From contig CM037587.1 of assembly GCA_021018995.1 (NCBI GenBank), positions 4,094,866-4,158,865 on the forward strand: 64,000 nt of DNA, in the 5' to 3' direction. Under the pieces are notes generated by a model. It made no database searches. It was not told the origin of the DNA and saw only the letters and a program-made list of their open reading frames with translations. A program made the translations under genes and the position numbers. The stretch is from Chloranthus sessilifolius (taxonomy: Eukaryota > Streptophyta > Magnoliopsida > Chloranthales > Chloranthaceae). Shown here piece after piece: positions 45,601-57,356 of this stretch (position 1 is the stretch's first letter; each line of letters opens with the position of its first letter).

Positions 45601-45790
45601 CTTTTCCATTCCTGTAGACACGTAGTTCTTTTGATTCTTACTCTCTCTCCTCTCTCCCTCTTCTTGTCTATCTTTCTTTTCTAATAAACCCTAATGAGGG
45701 TATTCTATTTTTAGTTATTTCCCTTATTATATTAGCTGATTATTAGTTTTATCCTGGTATCAAAGCGGGTTGGTTCCTCGCATTTTGTTT
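45600..45790 (+). mobile_element. LTR end and primer site of a copia-like relic
   Basis: TGGTATCAAAGCGGGTTGG at 45755-45773 is a tRNA-iMet primer site as found just inside a 5' LTR. The preceding CT-rich region with AAACCCTAATGAGGG looks like an LTR 3' half. No coding part follows in order. A CCATGGAAG-rich stretch up to 46180 resembles the relic at 29095-29680. Confidence 0.4.
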
Positions 45791-46186
45791 AGAGTTTCTC
45801 CAACATGTGTGTCTTTTCACCTCCATTTAGCATTCAAGTCTTGCAGTCATGATTGGTCTTGTGTAGCAGCCATCCACATTATTTGATTTTTTTATAGGGG
45901 GAGAATAGGGGAAGTGATGAAGAAGAATAAGAAAAGAAAGGAGCAAAGGCTGTTTTAGCAGCCATGGAAGAAGAAAGAAAAGAGTGTAGGAGTTGTTGCT
46001 TGATGCTCTTTAGTTGTTGTAAACCTCTTAGCAGCCATGGAAGGAGATAAAGATATTTTGAAGAGCTTGTTCTTTTGTTATTTTTTACTATGATTATGGG
46101 TTGTAACAAGGGGCTGCATCTCTTTTTGACTGTGAAGGTGGATTGTGAAGCTGTTTTATAATAAAGAATCATTTTATAAAATCTAT

Positions 46187-46464
46187 AAAACTAAACTAGC
46201 TATGGACTCTTTTAGAGCTTATTATTATTAGAGGAGGGAGAGAGATGAGAGAGAGAGAGAAATGCCCAAAAGACTACATTGTTTCATTCATTCATAGTGT
46301 AATTATGTGGAATGTGTCCTTTATATAAGGAGCAACCCTAGTTACTAATGACACACCACACTTAACACTAATACTACCAACACACCACACACAAGCTATT
46401 AACACACTACGCTTTACTACTAATACACCATGACACATTGACACTAATTTTAACATCTCCAACA
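46187..46464 (-). repeat. LTR of F, left (3' LTR)
   Basis: 278 bp ending ACATCTCCAACA. TTTATATAAGG near 46320; GA microsatellite at about 46228-46262. Confidence 0.85.
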
Positions 46465-47770
46465 CTCCCCTCAAGTTGGATCATCCATGACGTAGATATC
46501 CAACTTTCCCACATATACATAACAAAAGATGCTTGTTCACATCATCATCTCCCCCTTACTTGATACGGTCAACAATATATAAAATATCGAACAATCAAGC
46601 ATCAATGTGGTGCAACTACTTGCACTCACATAGCCATGTGGTGCTCATCATGATCCCTTAACAACTTGGTGCACTCAAGTGGCCATGTAATACACATCAT
46701 GGTCCCTTAACAACTTGGTGCACTCAAGCGGTCATGTGGTACACACTATGGTCCAAAAAGTGGCTAAACACTTAGCCTACAACAAAGTTGATCTTGTTAC
46801 CATTCCATTGGCTCTACGGCCTACATAATGACCCACATACAAATACAAAGGGGAAAACACAATAAAACAACACCACTTAGCCCCATACATCTTGAATTTC
46901 ACGGGAAGAGGAGGAATCACCAAAAACATACCATATTTTTCTTCTTGTCTTCATGGCATATATTTTTCATTTTTTTTTTCATTAGCCCTTCTTTCTCTTT
47001 TTCTTTCTTTTCTTTGTTTATATCTTCTCTTATTCCCCCCCTAAAAAAAGGTCTAAATGGCATAGGTAGAGGGAGGAGACGCGGTAGCAACATGGGAAGG
47101 CAACACCGAACAACTTCTTTCAGGAAAAATACGCACATGACATAACTCAAACACCTTCTATGCAACCCCAAGTAGGCAGCACCAACAGCAATAAAAACAT
47201 AAACATGGCCCTTTTGTTTCTTCTTCACATCTCCTATTCTCCCCCTCAAGTTGAGTGTCGATGACAATGATGCTTCAACTTTCCAAGGGTAGGAAGCACA
47301 AAAAACAATCTTCAATTCAAGATCGTCATCATCTGCAGCCATATCATTCCATGATCAAACAAACGAGTCGTGCACCAAGCAACCCAGCATCAATAGAAAG
47401 AGGTAGCTTCAACTCTTCCTTATGAGCATTTTATCAAACATCTCGTGACCAAAAATATCAGCAGCCATATAGCACAACTGTACCAGTACACATTCTCTCA
47501 GTAGCACAAATGAAGACATAAACAGGTCGACAACTGACCCCAATGATGAACATAATGTAACACAGCACCATGCCACCATCATCATTGCAATGTGTAGCAG
47601 CTATCATACTCATCATATCTGCACAAAGCATCAAATTCAACAATTTCACCAACTTGTAGTAAGATCAATGAGGTAGCAGCTCCCAATTTGCTAAAAAATG
47701 AGAGCTCTTGATTTGCTCTAAATCTGCAGTAATAAAATAATTGCATTCGCTGCATCTCCATCCTTATGAA

Positions 47771-48000
47771 AGTCAAAGCTGTAATTTAGAGAGGAGGAAG
47801 AAGAAGAAGAAGAAAGATATTAGGGTTGAGTCTCAAGTGACTCAAATCCAATGCAAAATATTATATATATCATCTTAGCATATTCACTTATTACATGGTT
47901 CCTGAGTTAAGTGAATTGTACAACTTAAAATTCACTTAACTACACACACACCCAAAGTTACTTACTACACACTCATACAACGGAAATATCATCTTCAACA
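47771..48000 (-). repeat. LTR of copia E, left (3' LTR)
   Basis: 230 bp, AGTCAAAGCTGTAATTTAG to ATCTTCAACA, with a GAA microsatellite at 47795-47815 and TATATATA near 47868. Confidence 0.88.
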
Positions 48001-49160
48001 CTCCCCCTCAAGTTGGAATATAGATGTCAATCATACCCAACTTGAAGGAGATATCATAAAGTCTCTTGCCACCAACACCTTTAGTCAAGATGCCGGCAAG
48101 TTGATCCTCAATTCTAACTTGAGGAATACTGATTTCTTTGGACTCGACCTTCTCGCAAATATAGTGACAGTCCACTTCAATGTGTTTTGTTCTTTCATGA
48201 AAGACAGGATTCTCTGCAATATGATGGGTGGCCTCATTGTCACCATACAAAGTAATTGGAGAGGATAGAGCGACTCCCAAATCTGACAAGATGAATTTAA
48301 GCCACAAGTCTTCTCTTGCACCCTGAGACATGGCGCGATACTCCCCCTCTGGACTGGAGTTTGATACTACATGTTGTTTTTTAGATTTTCATGTGACCAA
48401 ATTACCTCCCAAGAAGGTGCAATATCCGGTAGTTGATCTCCTATCATCCAGAGACCCGGCCCAATCGGCATCAGTAAATATCTCTACATCCAAATGATCA
48501 CGATTTTTATAGAGAAGCCCTTTGCCAGGACTTCCTTTCAGATACCTCAAGATCCTGTGAACAACCTCCAAATGTACAGTCCTTGGTGAGTGCATATATT
48601 GACTCACCACGCTTACTGCATAAGCAATGTCTGGACGAGTCATGGTTCGATAAATCAATTTTCCAACTAATCTCTGATAGGTACGTGGATCCTTGAGCAA
48701 GTCACCTTCTTCACAATTTAATCGGTGATTTTGTTCAATAGGAGTCACAGCAGCCCTACACCCCAAAAACTCATTTCATGAAGGATGTCTATGGTATACT
48801 TCTGCTGGGATAACGAGATGCCCTTTTTAGATCTCGCCACTTCAATGCTAAGGAAATATTTCAAACTTCCCAAGTCTTTAATTTCAAACACTCTGCTCAA
48901 ATACTCCTTCAGCTTCAGAATCTCATGACCATCATCACCAGTAATGATGATATCATCAACATAGACTGATATGATCGTCATCTTGATCCCCCTTTTTACA
49001 AATAGATTATGATCATAGTGACTTCTTCGGTACCCAATTCTCATAATAGCATCACTGAATTTTTGAAACCAGGCCCTTTGGGATTGCTTTAATCCATAGA
49101 TAGATTTCTTCAATCTACACACTTTTCCCTTCTCTCCTTTTACAAACCCAGGAGGAAGGT
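48001..49160 (-). pseudogene. copia E reverse transcriptase end and RNase H
   Basis: From the G4 site leftwards: RT (CRLKKSIYGLKQSQRAWFQ, the YVDD active site in VYVDDIIITGDD, LGSLKYFLSIEVARSK), then RNase H (TDADWAGSLDDRRSTTGY, FHERTKHIEVDCHYI) and the polypurine tract. Confidence 0.85.
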
Positions 49161-50264
49161 TGACGCAGGGCGGTTCCCTAATCTACGTGAATGATATGAT
49201 TGATTTGCCGAAATTAAATTGGAATTAAGTTAAGCAATAAAATCCACAAAATATAATGAATACCTCCGGTCTTCTTAGTATTCCATGGGAGATTCACGTA
49301 TGCTTCAGGCAGGGTTCAATCCGAGCGCTAGATTCGTTAGGTTGCAGCGCAGATCGATCCTAGAGATAGAACTCTAGGTTTTTCCAAGATTAGGGCGCTC
49401 ACGATTCAATGATGGGATCACTGATTTTCTCTGAATATCAGGTGCGGAAGGTTTAATAACTCTGCTGAGCTCTACGGTTGTTGAATCGGATCGATTCAAG
49501 GATTTAGAGAAATTTCGGGTTTAGGATTTCACAAGAAGATGGTCGATTTAGGATTGTAGAATCACGCAATCAAAGATAAAGAGATAGATAGATAGAATTG
49601 TAGGCTTCACACCCTTGGCTTCGCACCAAACCCTTCTCGGGAAGAAGATTCACTCTTCATAGAGGCTCATCTCAAGCACACATAAGCAAAAACTCTTTTC
49701 ATTCATAATTAGTAATCAATCCTAATTACATTGTTTAAGGACCTTATATAGGAGGTCTTACAATAAAAGAAAACCCTAAAACGAATATTAATTAAAAGAC
49801 AATTAAACCCTTAACACAAAAGTTCGAAATTAGACTTCTAAAACGACTAAGACTACTCGGCTCGATTTCAATCGAACAAAATTGAAAATCGTTCGATCGA
49901 AATTGAATTTCGTTCGATCGCAATTTCGATCACAATTTCGTTCGATCAAAATTTTCGATCGCAATTTCGATCACACTTTCATTCGATCGAAATTGAAAAT
50001 CGTTCGATCAAAATTTTCGTTCGATCGAAATTAAAATTCGTTCAATCGAAATTCTCAATTACATAAAATATCGAAATATCGCCGTTGTCATTTCAATCGA
50101 TCGAATTTTAATTTCGATCAATCGATTTTTCTGTGCTCCTTCAATTTCAAGAATTTCATCTTTTTGCCTCTTTCGCCTAGTTTTGGTTTCCATTCCACTT
50201 TTTCTGACGTTGATACACGCGAAAAGGTCCATATCCGATGTCTACGATGTTGGTGTCTCAGTCA
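49161..50264 (-). repeat. LTR of G4, left (3' LTR)
   Basis: 1,104 bp, TGACGCAGGGCGGTTCCC to GTGTCTCAGTCA. TATATAGG near 49745; TCGATCGA/AATTTCGAT array at 49860-50130. Confidence 0.9.
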
Positions 50265-51815
50265 ATTCTCCCGGGCCAAAAAGGCTTCATCACCGATGAA
50301 GCGGCGTCGTGATAGCGCTCGAGTATGTCGGGGTCCAAACGTCGCACTTCGTCTTCGGCTAACCATGAGTTCTCGGAGTCTGGCTTTCCCAACCACTTGA
50401 CCAAGTACTTTTGAATTCCACCGTCATGGGTGGATATCGCCATATCATCTACTATCCCTTCGATCTCATCTCTGCGTTGTTTGTGTGGGGAAGGGAAGGG
50501 TAGGGGTTGCATGGTGGGGCTGGAATTTGGGCTCGGGGCTGCTTGGAAGGGGTTGTGAGGGGGTGGGGCTGGGGCTAAAGAAGGAACCAGATCCTCCACA
50601 TTGAATGTAGAGCTGACCCTACATCTGGTGGAAGTTCGAGAAGATATGCATTAGGGCCGCTCCTTGCCACAATTCTAAAAGGCCCAGAGCCACGAGCTTG
50701 AAGTTTCTTCGCGACTCCCAATGGGAACCGCTCAGGCCTAATCCGAACCATGACGTAATCTCCAACCTGGAATTCCTTGAAGCGCCTGTGCGCATCCGCA
50801 GATATTTGTATTGTTCATTGCTAGCATTAATTCTTTTTCTAATTTCGGCATGCAATTCATGTATCTGCTGTGCAAATGAATCGGCTGACTCGGAGACTCG
50901 ATGAGATGTAGACATGGGAATAAGATCAATTGCTGTTCTAGGCCTATGACCAAGGACGACCTCAAAAGGACTCATACCTAGGGACCTATTAACTGAATTG
51001 TTATATGCAAACTCGGCTAAAGGCAAAATAGAGTCCCAAGTCCTAGGGTTATCACCAACAAGACAATGGAGAAGATTACCTAAGCTCCTATTGGTGGACT
51101 CCGTTTGGTCATCTGTTTGAGGATGATAGGCCGACGAAAACTGGAGCATGGTACCCATAATGTGCCATAGAGTTTTCCATAAGTAACTGGTAAATCTCAC
51201 ATCTCGATCTGACACAATCGTCTGGGGTAAACCATGTAGACGCACAACCTCCCCGAAAAATAATTTAGCTATGTGAGCCGCATCAGAGGTTTTAAAAGAG
51301 GGTATGAAGTGAGCCATCTTAGAAAAGCGGTCCACTACCACAAAAATGGAATCGTGCTTCCGTTGAGTCTTCGAAAGTCCTAGCACGAAATCTATGGAGA
51401 CGTCTTGCCATGGGGTGTGCGGCATGGGTAAAGGGGTGTACAAGCCAGTATTTTGTTTTATATGTTTTGCAATTTGGCATGTACGACATTGTTTTATGAC
51501 CCTAGAGACATCTCTTACAAGGCTAGGCCAATAGAACCTATCCGCTACAAGCGCATTGGTCTTATCGCGCGCAAAATGTCCGGCAATCCCTCCGGCATGT
51601 AACTCCCAAATGAGGAAGTCACGCAATGAAGTGCGAGGGATGCATAAACGATTCCCTTTGAACAAATACCCATCCAGTAGGGTATACTCGGAGTTAATGT
51701 TGTTCGGATTTTCAAGAAAAGCAGTGTATTCTGCCCCGAAGTCTGGGCAATCAGGATAATCTTGCTTTAACTGCTCAAATCCAATGACCTCGGTGCTCAT
51801 AGACTGCAAAGTCAT
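50258..51815 (-). pseudogene. G4 integrase and chromodomain-like end
   Basis: Integrase zinc site (HAGGIAGHFARDKT ... CRTCQIAK), catalytic core (WQDVSIDFVLGLSKTQ, IFVVVDRFSKMAHFIP, TIVSDRDVRFTSYLW, FSSAYHPQTDDQTEST), then a C-terminal RFKLVAxGP-like segment. A Pro-rich linker follows (50600-50480), then IQKYLVKWLGKPDSENSWLA, a chromodomain. The end overlaps the LTR start. Confidence 0.87.
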
Positions 51816-51818
51816 AAC

Positions 51819-53542
51819 TCAACGACTAAGCGCATTAGCAGCTTTGTTCTCAGCACCAGCCTTATGCTTTAAAACAAATGTGAACCCTTGAAGGTACTCG
51901 ATCCACTTCGCGTGCCTCGGGTTCAACTTTTTCTGGGAAACAAGGAAACGTAAGGCTTCGTGGTAAAAAAACAACACAAATTCTTGCAGTCTCAGGACAT
52001 GTTTCCAATACCACAGAGATCGGACGACCGCATAAAACTCCTTGTCATAGGTGGAGTATTTCTGCCTTGCCTCATTGAGTTTCTCACTAAAATAGGCTAC
52101 AAGATGGCCTTCTTGGCTCAGCACTCCGCCTATGCCTACACCCGATGCATCACATGCTACTTCGAATACTTTAGAAAAGTCCGGTAGGCGCATGACGGGT
52201 GCAGTAACCATTCTCTTTTATCTCGGCAAAGGTCCTCGTCGCGGCTTTGCTCCCCAAGAACTCCCCTTTTCTCATGCAATCGGTAATGGGAGCCATGATG
52301 GTGCTAAAATTCCGGATGAAGCGACGATAAAACATGACCAAACCGTGGAAGCTACGGACTTCATGAATATTCCGAGGTTCGGGCCACTCCACAATGGCCT
52401 TAACCTTCGTAGGGTCCGCAACCATCCCGTCTACCGAGACAATAAATCCCAAGAATACAACAGTGTTGCATGAAGGTGCACTTCTTGAGATTCGCATATA
52501 GCCTTTCTCCCCTCAAGGTTTCGTAAACCAACCTCAGGTGGATAATGTGTTGTTCCTTGTCTGGACTGTAAATCAGAATGTCATCAAAGTATACGACAAA
52601 GAACTTGCCAAGGAATGACCTCAACACTTGGGTCATGAGCCTCATAAATGTGCTCGGGGCATTGGAAAGCCCAAAAGGCATGACCATCCACTCATAAAGA
52701 CCGTCTTTGGTCTTGAAGGCGGTTTTCCATTCATCGCCAGGGCGAATACGAACCTGATGGTAGCCACTTTTAAGGTCTATCTTTGAAAAGATAGTGGCTC
52801 CAACCATCATGTCAAGCATGTCATCAAGCCGCGGTATGGGAAACCGATATTTAACAGTGATCTTATTAATCGCACGGCTATCCACACACATGCGCCATGT
52901 ACCATCTTTCTTAGGTGTGAGGAAAGCTGGTACGGCACACGGGCTCAGACTCTCTTGTATGAAACCCTTTTGTAGGAGCTCACTGACTTGCCGGGTCAAC
53001 TCGGCATGCTCAACCGGGTTCAACCTGTAGTGGGGCAGGTTCGGTAATGTCGATCCGGGAACTAAGTCAATTGCGTGTTGAATGTCACGCATGGGAAGGA
53101 GCTCATTAGGTAAGTCCTCAGGGAAGACATCCGCAAATTCATTCAAAATGGGCTCTACCTCCTTGGGGTACTCGCAGACTGACTTAGAAGTACTCTCAAC
53201 AGTAACAACGACATACACAACACTCTCATCTTTCGATGCTCTCTCAAATTCTAAAGGGGTCACAATATTGATGACCTTGGATTGACCTCCCTTCTTCTCA
53301 ACTCTATTGACTGATGGTGCTTTGGGAGCCAAAGGGTTAAGAGTGATTTTCTTGCCCTTATAATTGAACGTACAAACGTTAGATCGCCCAAAAATAGTCA
53401 CGTTCAAATCATAGAGCCATTGCCTCCCTAAGATAATGTGGCACATCCATCGGCACCACATCGCACCATAAGCTGTCGGAGTATGAACCCAACTGTATGG
53501 GTACACGACACCTCTGAGATACGGGAATGGATGAGGAGTCAA
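51819..53542 (-). pseudogene. G4 reverse transcriptase and RNase H region
   Basis: RT motifs: [52 protein letters not shown], and the active site [12 protein letters not shown] near 52560. The connection has [16 protein letters not shown]. RNase H: FEVACDASGVGIGGVLSQ, YSTYDKEFYAVVRSLWYWKH, ending near KAGAENKAANALSR at 51819. Confidence 0.88.
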
Positions 53543-54914
53543 CCCATGCGACTTTGCAATGTCTCAGGTGGGCTTTAGGTGTAAGCCCTAAGCGGGTGAC
53601 GGTATGTTCTGACACCACATTGGTGCAGCTTCCGCTATCCACGATTACCCTACAACTCTTTGTCCCACATGTGGCAAAGGTGTGGAAGATGTTCTCCCTT
53701 CGCCAATCCTCCTTTTCATCCCGTTGAGGTTGTGCAAAGGCACACCTCACAACTAAAGTGCGACCCATGCTATCACCTTCATCGTCACTAGGTGTGGCAT
53801 TTGGCTCAAAGACCTCTTCCTCGTAAACTCCTTCACTTTCTTCTCCTTCTCCGTCAATAAAGAGATTCCTTTGTGGGTCTCTCGTAGGACACTGGGCGGC
53901 AAAGTGTCCCAACCCTTGACATTTATAGCATTTGACATGAGATCCACTCTTCGAGGATTCTCCAACTACACCCTTACCTTTGTCAAACCTCACATTGGTA
54001 GATGTGGGTTGCGTGGGTTTGGCAAAAGGGTTTCAAAGATTAGATTTCACTTCACGGCATTTTAATTGACCGGTGTGAAAATCAGATCGCCTAGTCACCG
54101 CCATTTTCAAATATCGTTCAAGGTCTTGAACGACAGTGTAACACTCGGCAAGAGTCTCAACAGGGTGGGAGACTAACTCTTTTTGTAAGTCATACCTCAA
54201 CCCAGTACGAAATCTGGATAGAGTGACTTGAGGGTCTTCGGATACCTTGGCTCTCATCATGAACTCTTCAAATTTGCCATTGTAATCCGATACGGGCATA
54301 CTACCTTGGCGCAAATTTTGCCATTGGTCAAGGAGACGGTGGTAGTATGAAGAAAGGACGTACTTCTTTGTAAGTCGTTTATTCATGTCCTCCCAATGGG
54401 TAATGGGAGTACAACCCGCATTCATTCTGATGCGTTCAACGTTGACCCAAAAGAGTCGGGCTTGGCCTATGAGCTTCATCTTAGCAAGTCTAACACATCT
54501 TTCATCGCTCATGCCAAACCACTCAAAGTGCTGGTCCATATCGGATAACCAATCGAGGAAAACCTGAGGGTCTAGTCTTCCATCGAAAGTCGGGAACTCA
54601 ACTCGGACATTTTTGAGGAGTCTCCCTTCCGGGTCGTAGTCATCTCCATGATGATCTAACCTATAGTTCCGGTTCCGATTATGTTGGTAGCCGTTTCGTT
54701 CAAATCGGGGACCATTACGCTCACGGTGTGGTTCAAAGTACTCATCACCCTCGTCTAACCGATTGGCTCGGTCTAATAACCTCTCATTGGATGTTTCGAG
54801 AGTCCTTTGGGCTGCCTCTAAGGTAGTCATTCGATCATTGATCAATTTTAGGTCAGCCCTCAGGCTGTTAAGAGCTTCGGTAATCCCACTCATGTCCATG
54901 GTGATACGGGTCAC
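53409..54914 (-). pseudogene. G4 gag and protease region
   Basis: Gag from 54914 (MTRITMDMSGITEALNSLRA): coiled-coil-like start, an Arg/Asn/His-rich stretch (RNGYQHNRNRNYRLDHH), then the gag core (FPTFDGRLDPQVFLDWLSDM, LSDMDQHFEWF). Zinc knuckle CYKCQGLGHFAAQC near 53920, an acidic linker, and the aspartic protease motif VIVDSGSCTNVVS near 53640. Confidence 0.85.
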
Positions 54915-55053
54915 TACTGACGGGTTCTAGAATGGAATGCAAGATGAATATTTTGGCCAAAACAAAAATAATATGTGATGAAAATTAAAACGCAATGATT
55001 GCAATGTCACACGATATGCCCTAACCTGGAACCTAGGTCTCTGATACCAAAAC

Positions 55054-56123
55054 TGACGCAGGGTGGTTCCCTAATCTACGTGAATGATATGATTGATTTG
55101 CCGAAATTAAATTGGAATTAAGTTAAGCACTAAAATTCACAAAATATAATGAATACCTTCGGTCTTCTTAGTATTCCATGGGAGATTCACGTATGCTTCA
55201 GGCAGGGTTCAGTCCAAGCGCTAGATCCGTTAGGTTGCAGCGCAGATCGATCCTAGAGATAGAACTCTAGGTTTTTCCAGATTAGGGCGCTCACGATTCA
55301 ATGATGGGATCACTGATTTTCTCTGCAGATCAGGTGCGGAAGGTTTAATAACTCTGCTGGGCTCTACGGTTGTTGAATCGGATCGATTCAAGGATTTAGA
55401 GAAATTTCGGGTTTAGGATTTCACAAGAAGATGGTCGATTTAGGGTTGTAGAATCACGCAATCAAAGATAAAGAGATAGATAGATAGAATTGTAGGGTTC
55501 ACACCCTTGGCTTCGCACCAAACCCTTCTCGGGAAGAAGATTCACTCTTCGTAGAGGCTCATCTCAAGCACATATAAGCAAAAGCTCTTTTCATTCATAA
55601 TCAATAATCAATCCTAATTACATTGTTTAAGGACCTTATATAGGAGGTCTTACAATAAAAGAAAACCCTAAAACGAATATTAATTAAAAGACAATTAAAC
55701 CCTTAACACAAAAGTTCGAAATTAGACTTCTAAAACGACTAAGACTACTTGACTCGATTTCGATTGAACGAAATTGAAAATCGTTCGATCGCAATTTCGA
55801 TCACAATTTCGTTCGATCAAAATTTTCGATCACACTTTCGTTCGATCGAAATTGAAAATCATTCGATCGAAATTTTCGTTCGATCGAAATTAAAATTCGT
55901 TCAATCGAAATTCTCAATTACATAAAATATCGAAATATCGCCGTTGTCATTTCGATCGATCGAATTTTAATTTCGATCAATCGATTTTTCTGTGCTCCTT
56001 CAATTTCCAGAATTTCATCTTTTTGCCTCTTTCGCCTAGTTTTGATTTCCATTTCACTTCTTCCGACGTCGGTACACGCGAAAAGGTTCATATCCGATGT
56101 CTACAATGTCGGCGTCCCCATCA
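55054..56123 (-). repeat. LTR of G4, right (5' LTR)
   Basis: 1,070 bp, TGACGCAGGGTGGTTCCC to GGCGTCCCCATCA. TATATAGG near 55636; array at 55755-55990, shorter than in its partner. Confidence 0.9.
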
Positions 56124-57356
56124 AAGGTCCATGTAGATTTCTTCCTTGAGATCACCATGAAGAAATGCATTCTTCACATCAAGCTGAGATAGTGGCCAGT
56201 CTTTGTGGACAGCCAGAGATAACAATGCCCTGATTGTGTTGGACTTGGCTACAGGTGCAAAAGTGTCCTGATAGTCCACTCCTTGTGTTTAAGTGTACCC
56301 CTTCGCTATAAGCCTTGCTTTGTATCTTTCGATAATGCCATCAGGTTTATACTTAACTGTATACACCCATTTGCAACCAACAACTCTCTTTCCTTCTGGG
56401 AGTTCAACAATTTTCCATGTTTGATTCTGTTCCAGAGCATTCATCTCCTGAATCATAGCATTCTTCCATTTTGGCTGCAACAAAGCATCATAAACAGTAG
56501 AGGGAAGGGTGACAGAATCAAGAGAACAAATAAAACTATAATGGGATGATGAGAGATTGTGATATGACACATACTTACTGATAGGATGACAAGTGCACGA
56601 TCTAGGAAGTTTTCTGTGAGCAATGGGTAGATGAAGATCAGAACCAAGAGGACCCTCTTCGGGTAAGGGATCCTGGTTGGTAGTCTGAGAAGGTGACTCA
56701 TCCACATTCTTATACGTAGTGGCTTTAGCAATACTTTTGTTGTTCCTTCGCACATACATCTTTCCCTTTCCATATTTATCAAAGATGGGTTGTTCGCTTT
56801 TCTGTGGTTCAACAGTTTCGTCATCCACTTCACAAATTTCACCCTCTCCCATAGGTAAGGCTCTACACATCTCAGAGTGCTCTTCATTGTTACGTTGGTT
56901 CTCCTCCTGAAGAGGACTCGGAGGACAAGAAAAAGGAGTGCCCTCAAAGAATGTGACATCCATGGTGACTATCACACGACGAGTGAGAGGATCAAAGCAC
57001 TTGTATCCTTTCTGAGAAGAGGGATACCCAATAAATATACACTTGATAACCTTAGGATCAAGTTTACTTCTCTGAATTTTGGGGATATGAGTAAAACATA
57101 AGGACCCAAAGATACGGGGTGGCACTATGAACAGAGGTCGACGAGGAAACACAAGGTTGAAGGGAGAATGTCCGTCCAGAATAGGTGTAGGTATTCGATT
57201 GATGAGGTAGGCAGCAGTGAGAACAACTTCACCCCAGAGATATTTGGGAACCTTCATTTCAAACAATAGAGATCGCGCAACCTTGAGAAGATGCCTATTT
57301 TTCCTTTCAGCAATCCCATTCTGTTGGGGGGTATAAGGACAAGTTGTTTGCCACAC
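56124..57356 (-). pseudogene. copia E integrase end and reverse transcriptase start
   Basis: Integrase C-terminal part (PYTPQQNGIAERKNRHLL, GEVVLTAAYLINRIPT, IFIGYPSSQKGYKCFDP), a variable linker, and the start of the reverse transcriptase (MNALEQNQTWKIVELPEGK, GCKWVYTVKYKPDG). It continues to the G4 insertion site at 56123/56124. Confidence 0.85.

Larger units (their letters stand above)
49161..56123 (-). mobile_element. Ty3/gypsy chromovirus G4, nested in copia E
   Basis: Flanked by AAGGT (49156-49160, 56124-56128). LTRs are 49161-50264 and 55054-56123; primer site TTTTGGTATCAGAGA at about 55038-55052. Gag, protease, reverse transcriptase, RNase H, integrase and a chromodomain-like C-terminus follow in Ty3/gypsy order on the - strand. 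RT wording ([36 protein letters not shown]) suggests the Galadriel/CRM side of the chromoviruses, from memory. LTRs differ by about 3% by eye, so it is the youngest dated insertion here, perhaps one to two million years. Nearly whole, with a few breaks. Confidence 0.9.

Noticed and set aside
49870-50130. TCGATCGA array as a satellite or CRISPR-like array
   Set aside because: It lies wholly within the LTR, recurs at the same LTR position in other copies and lacks unique spacers.
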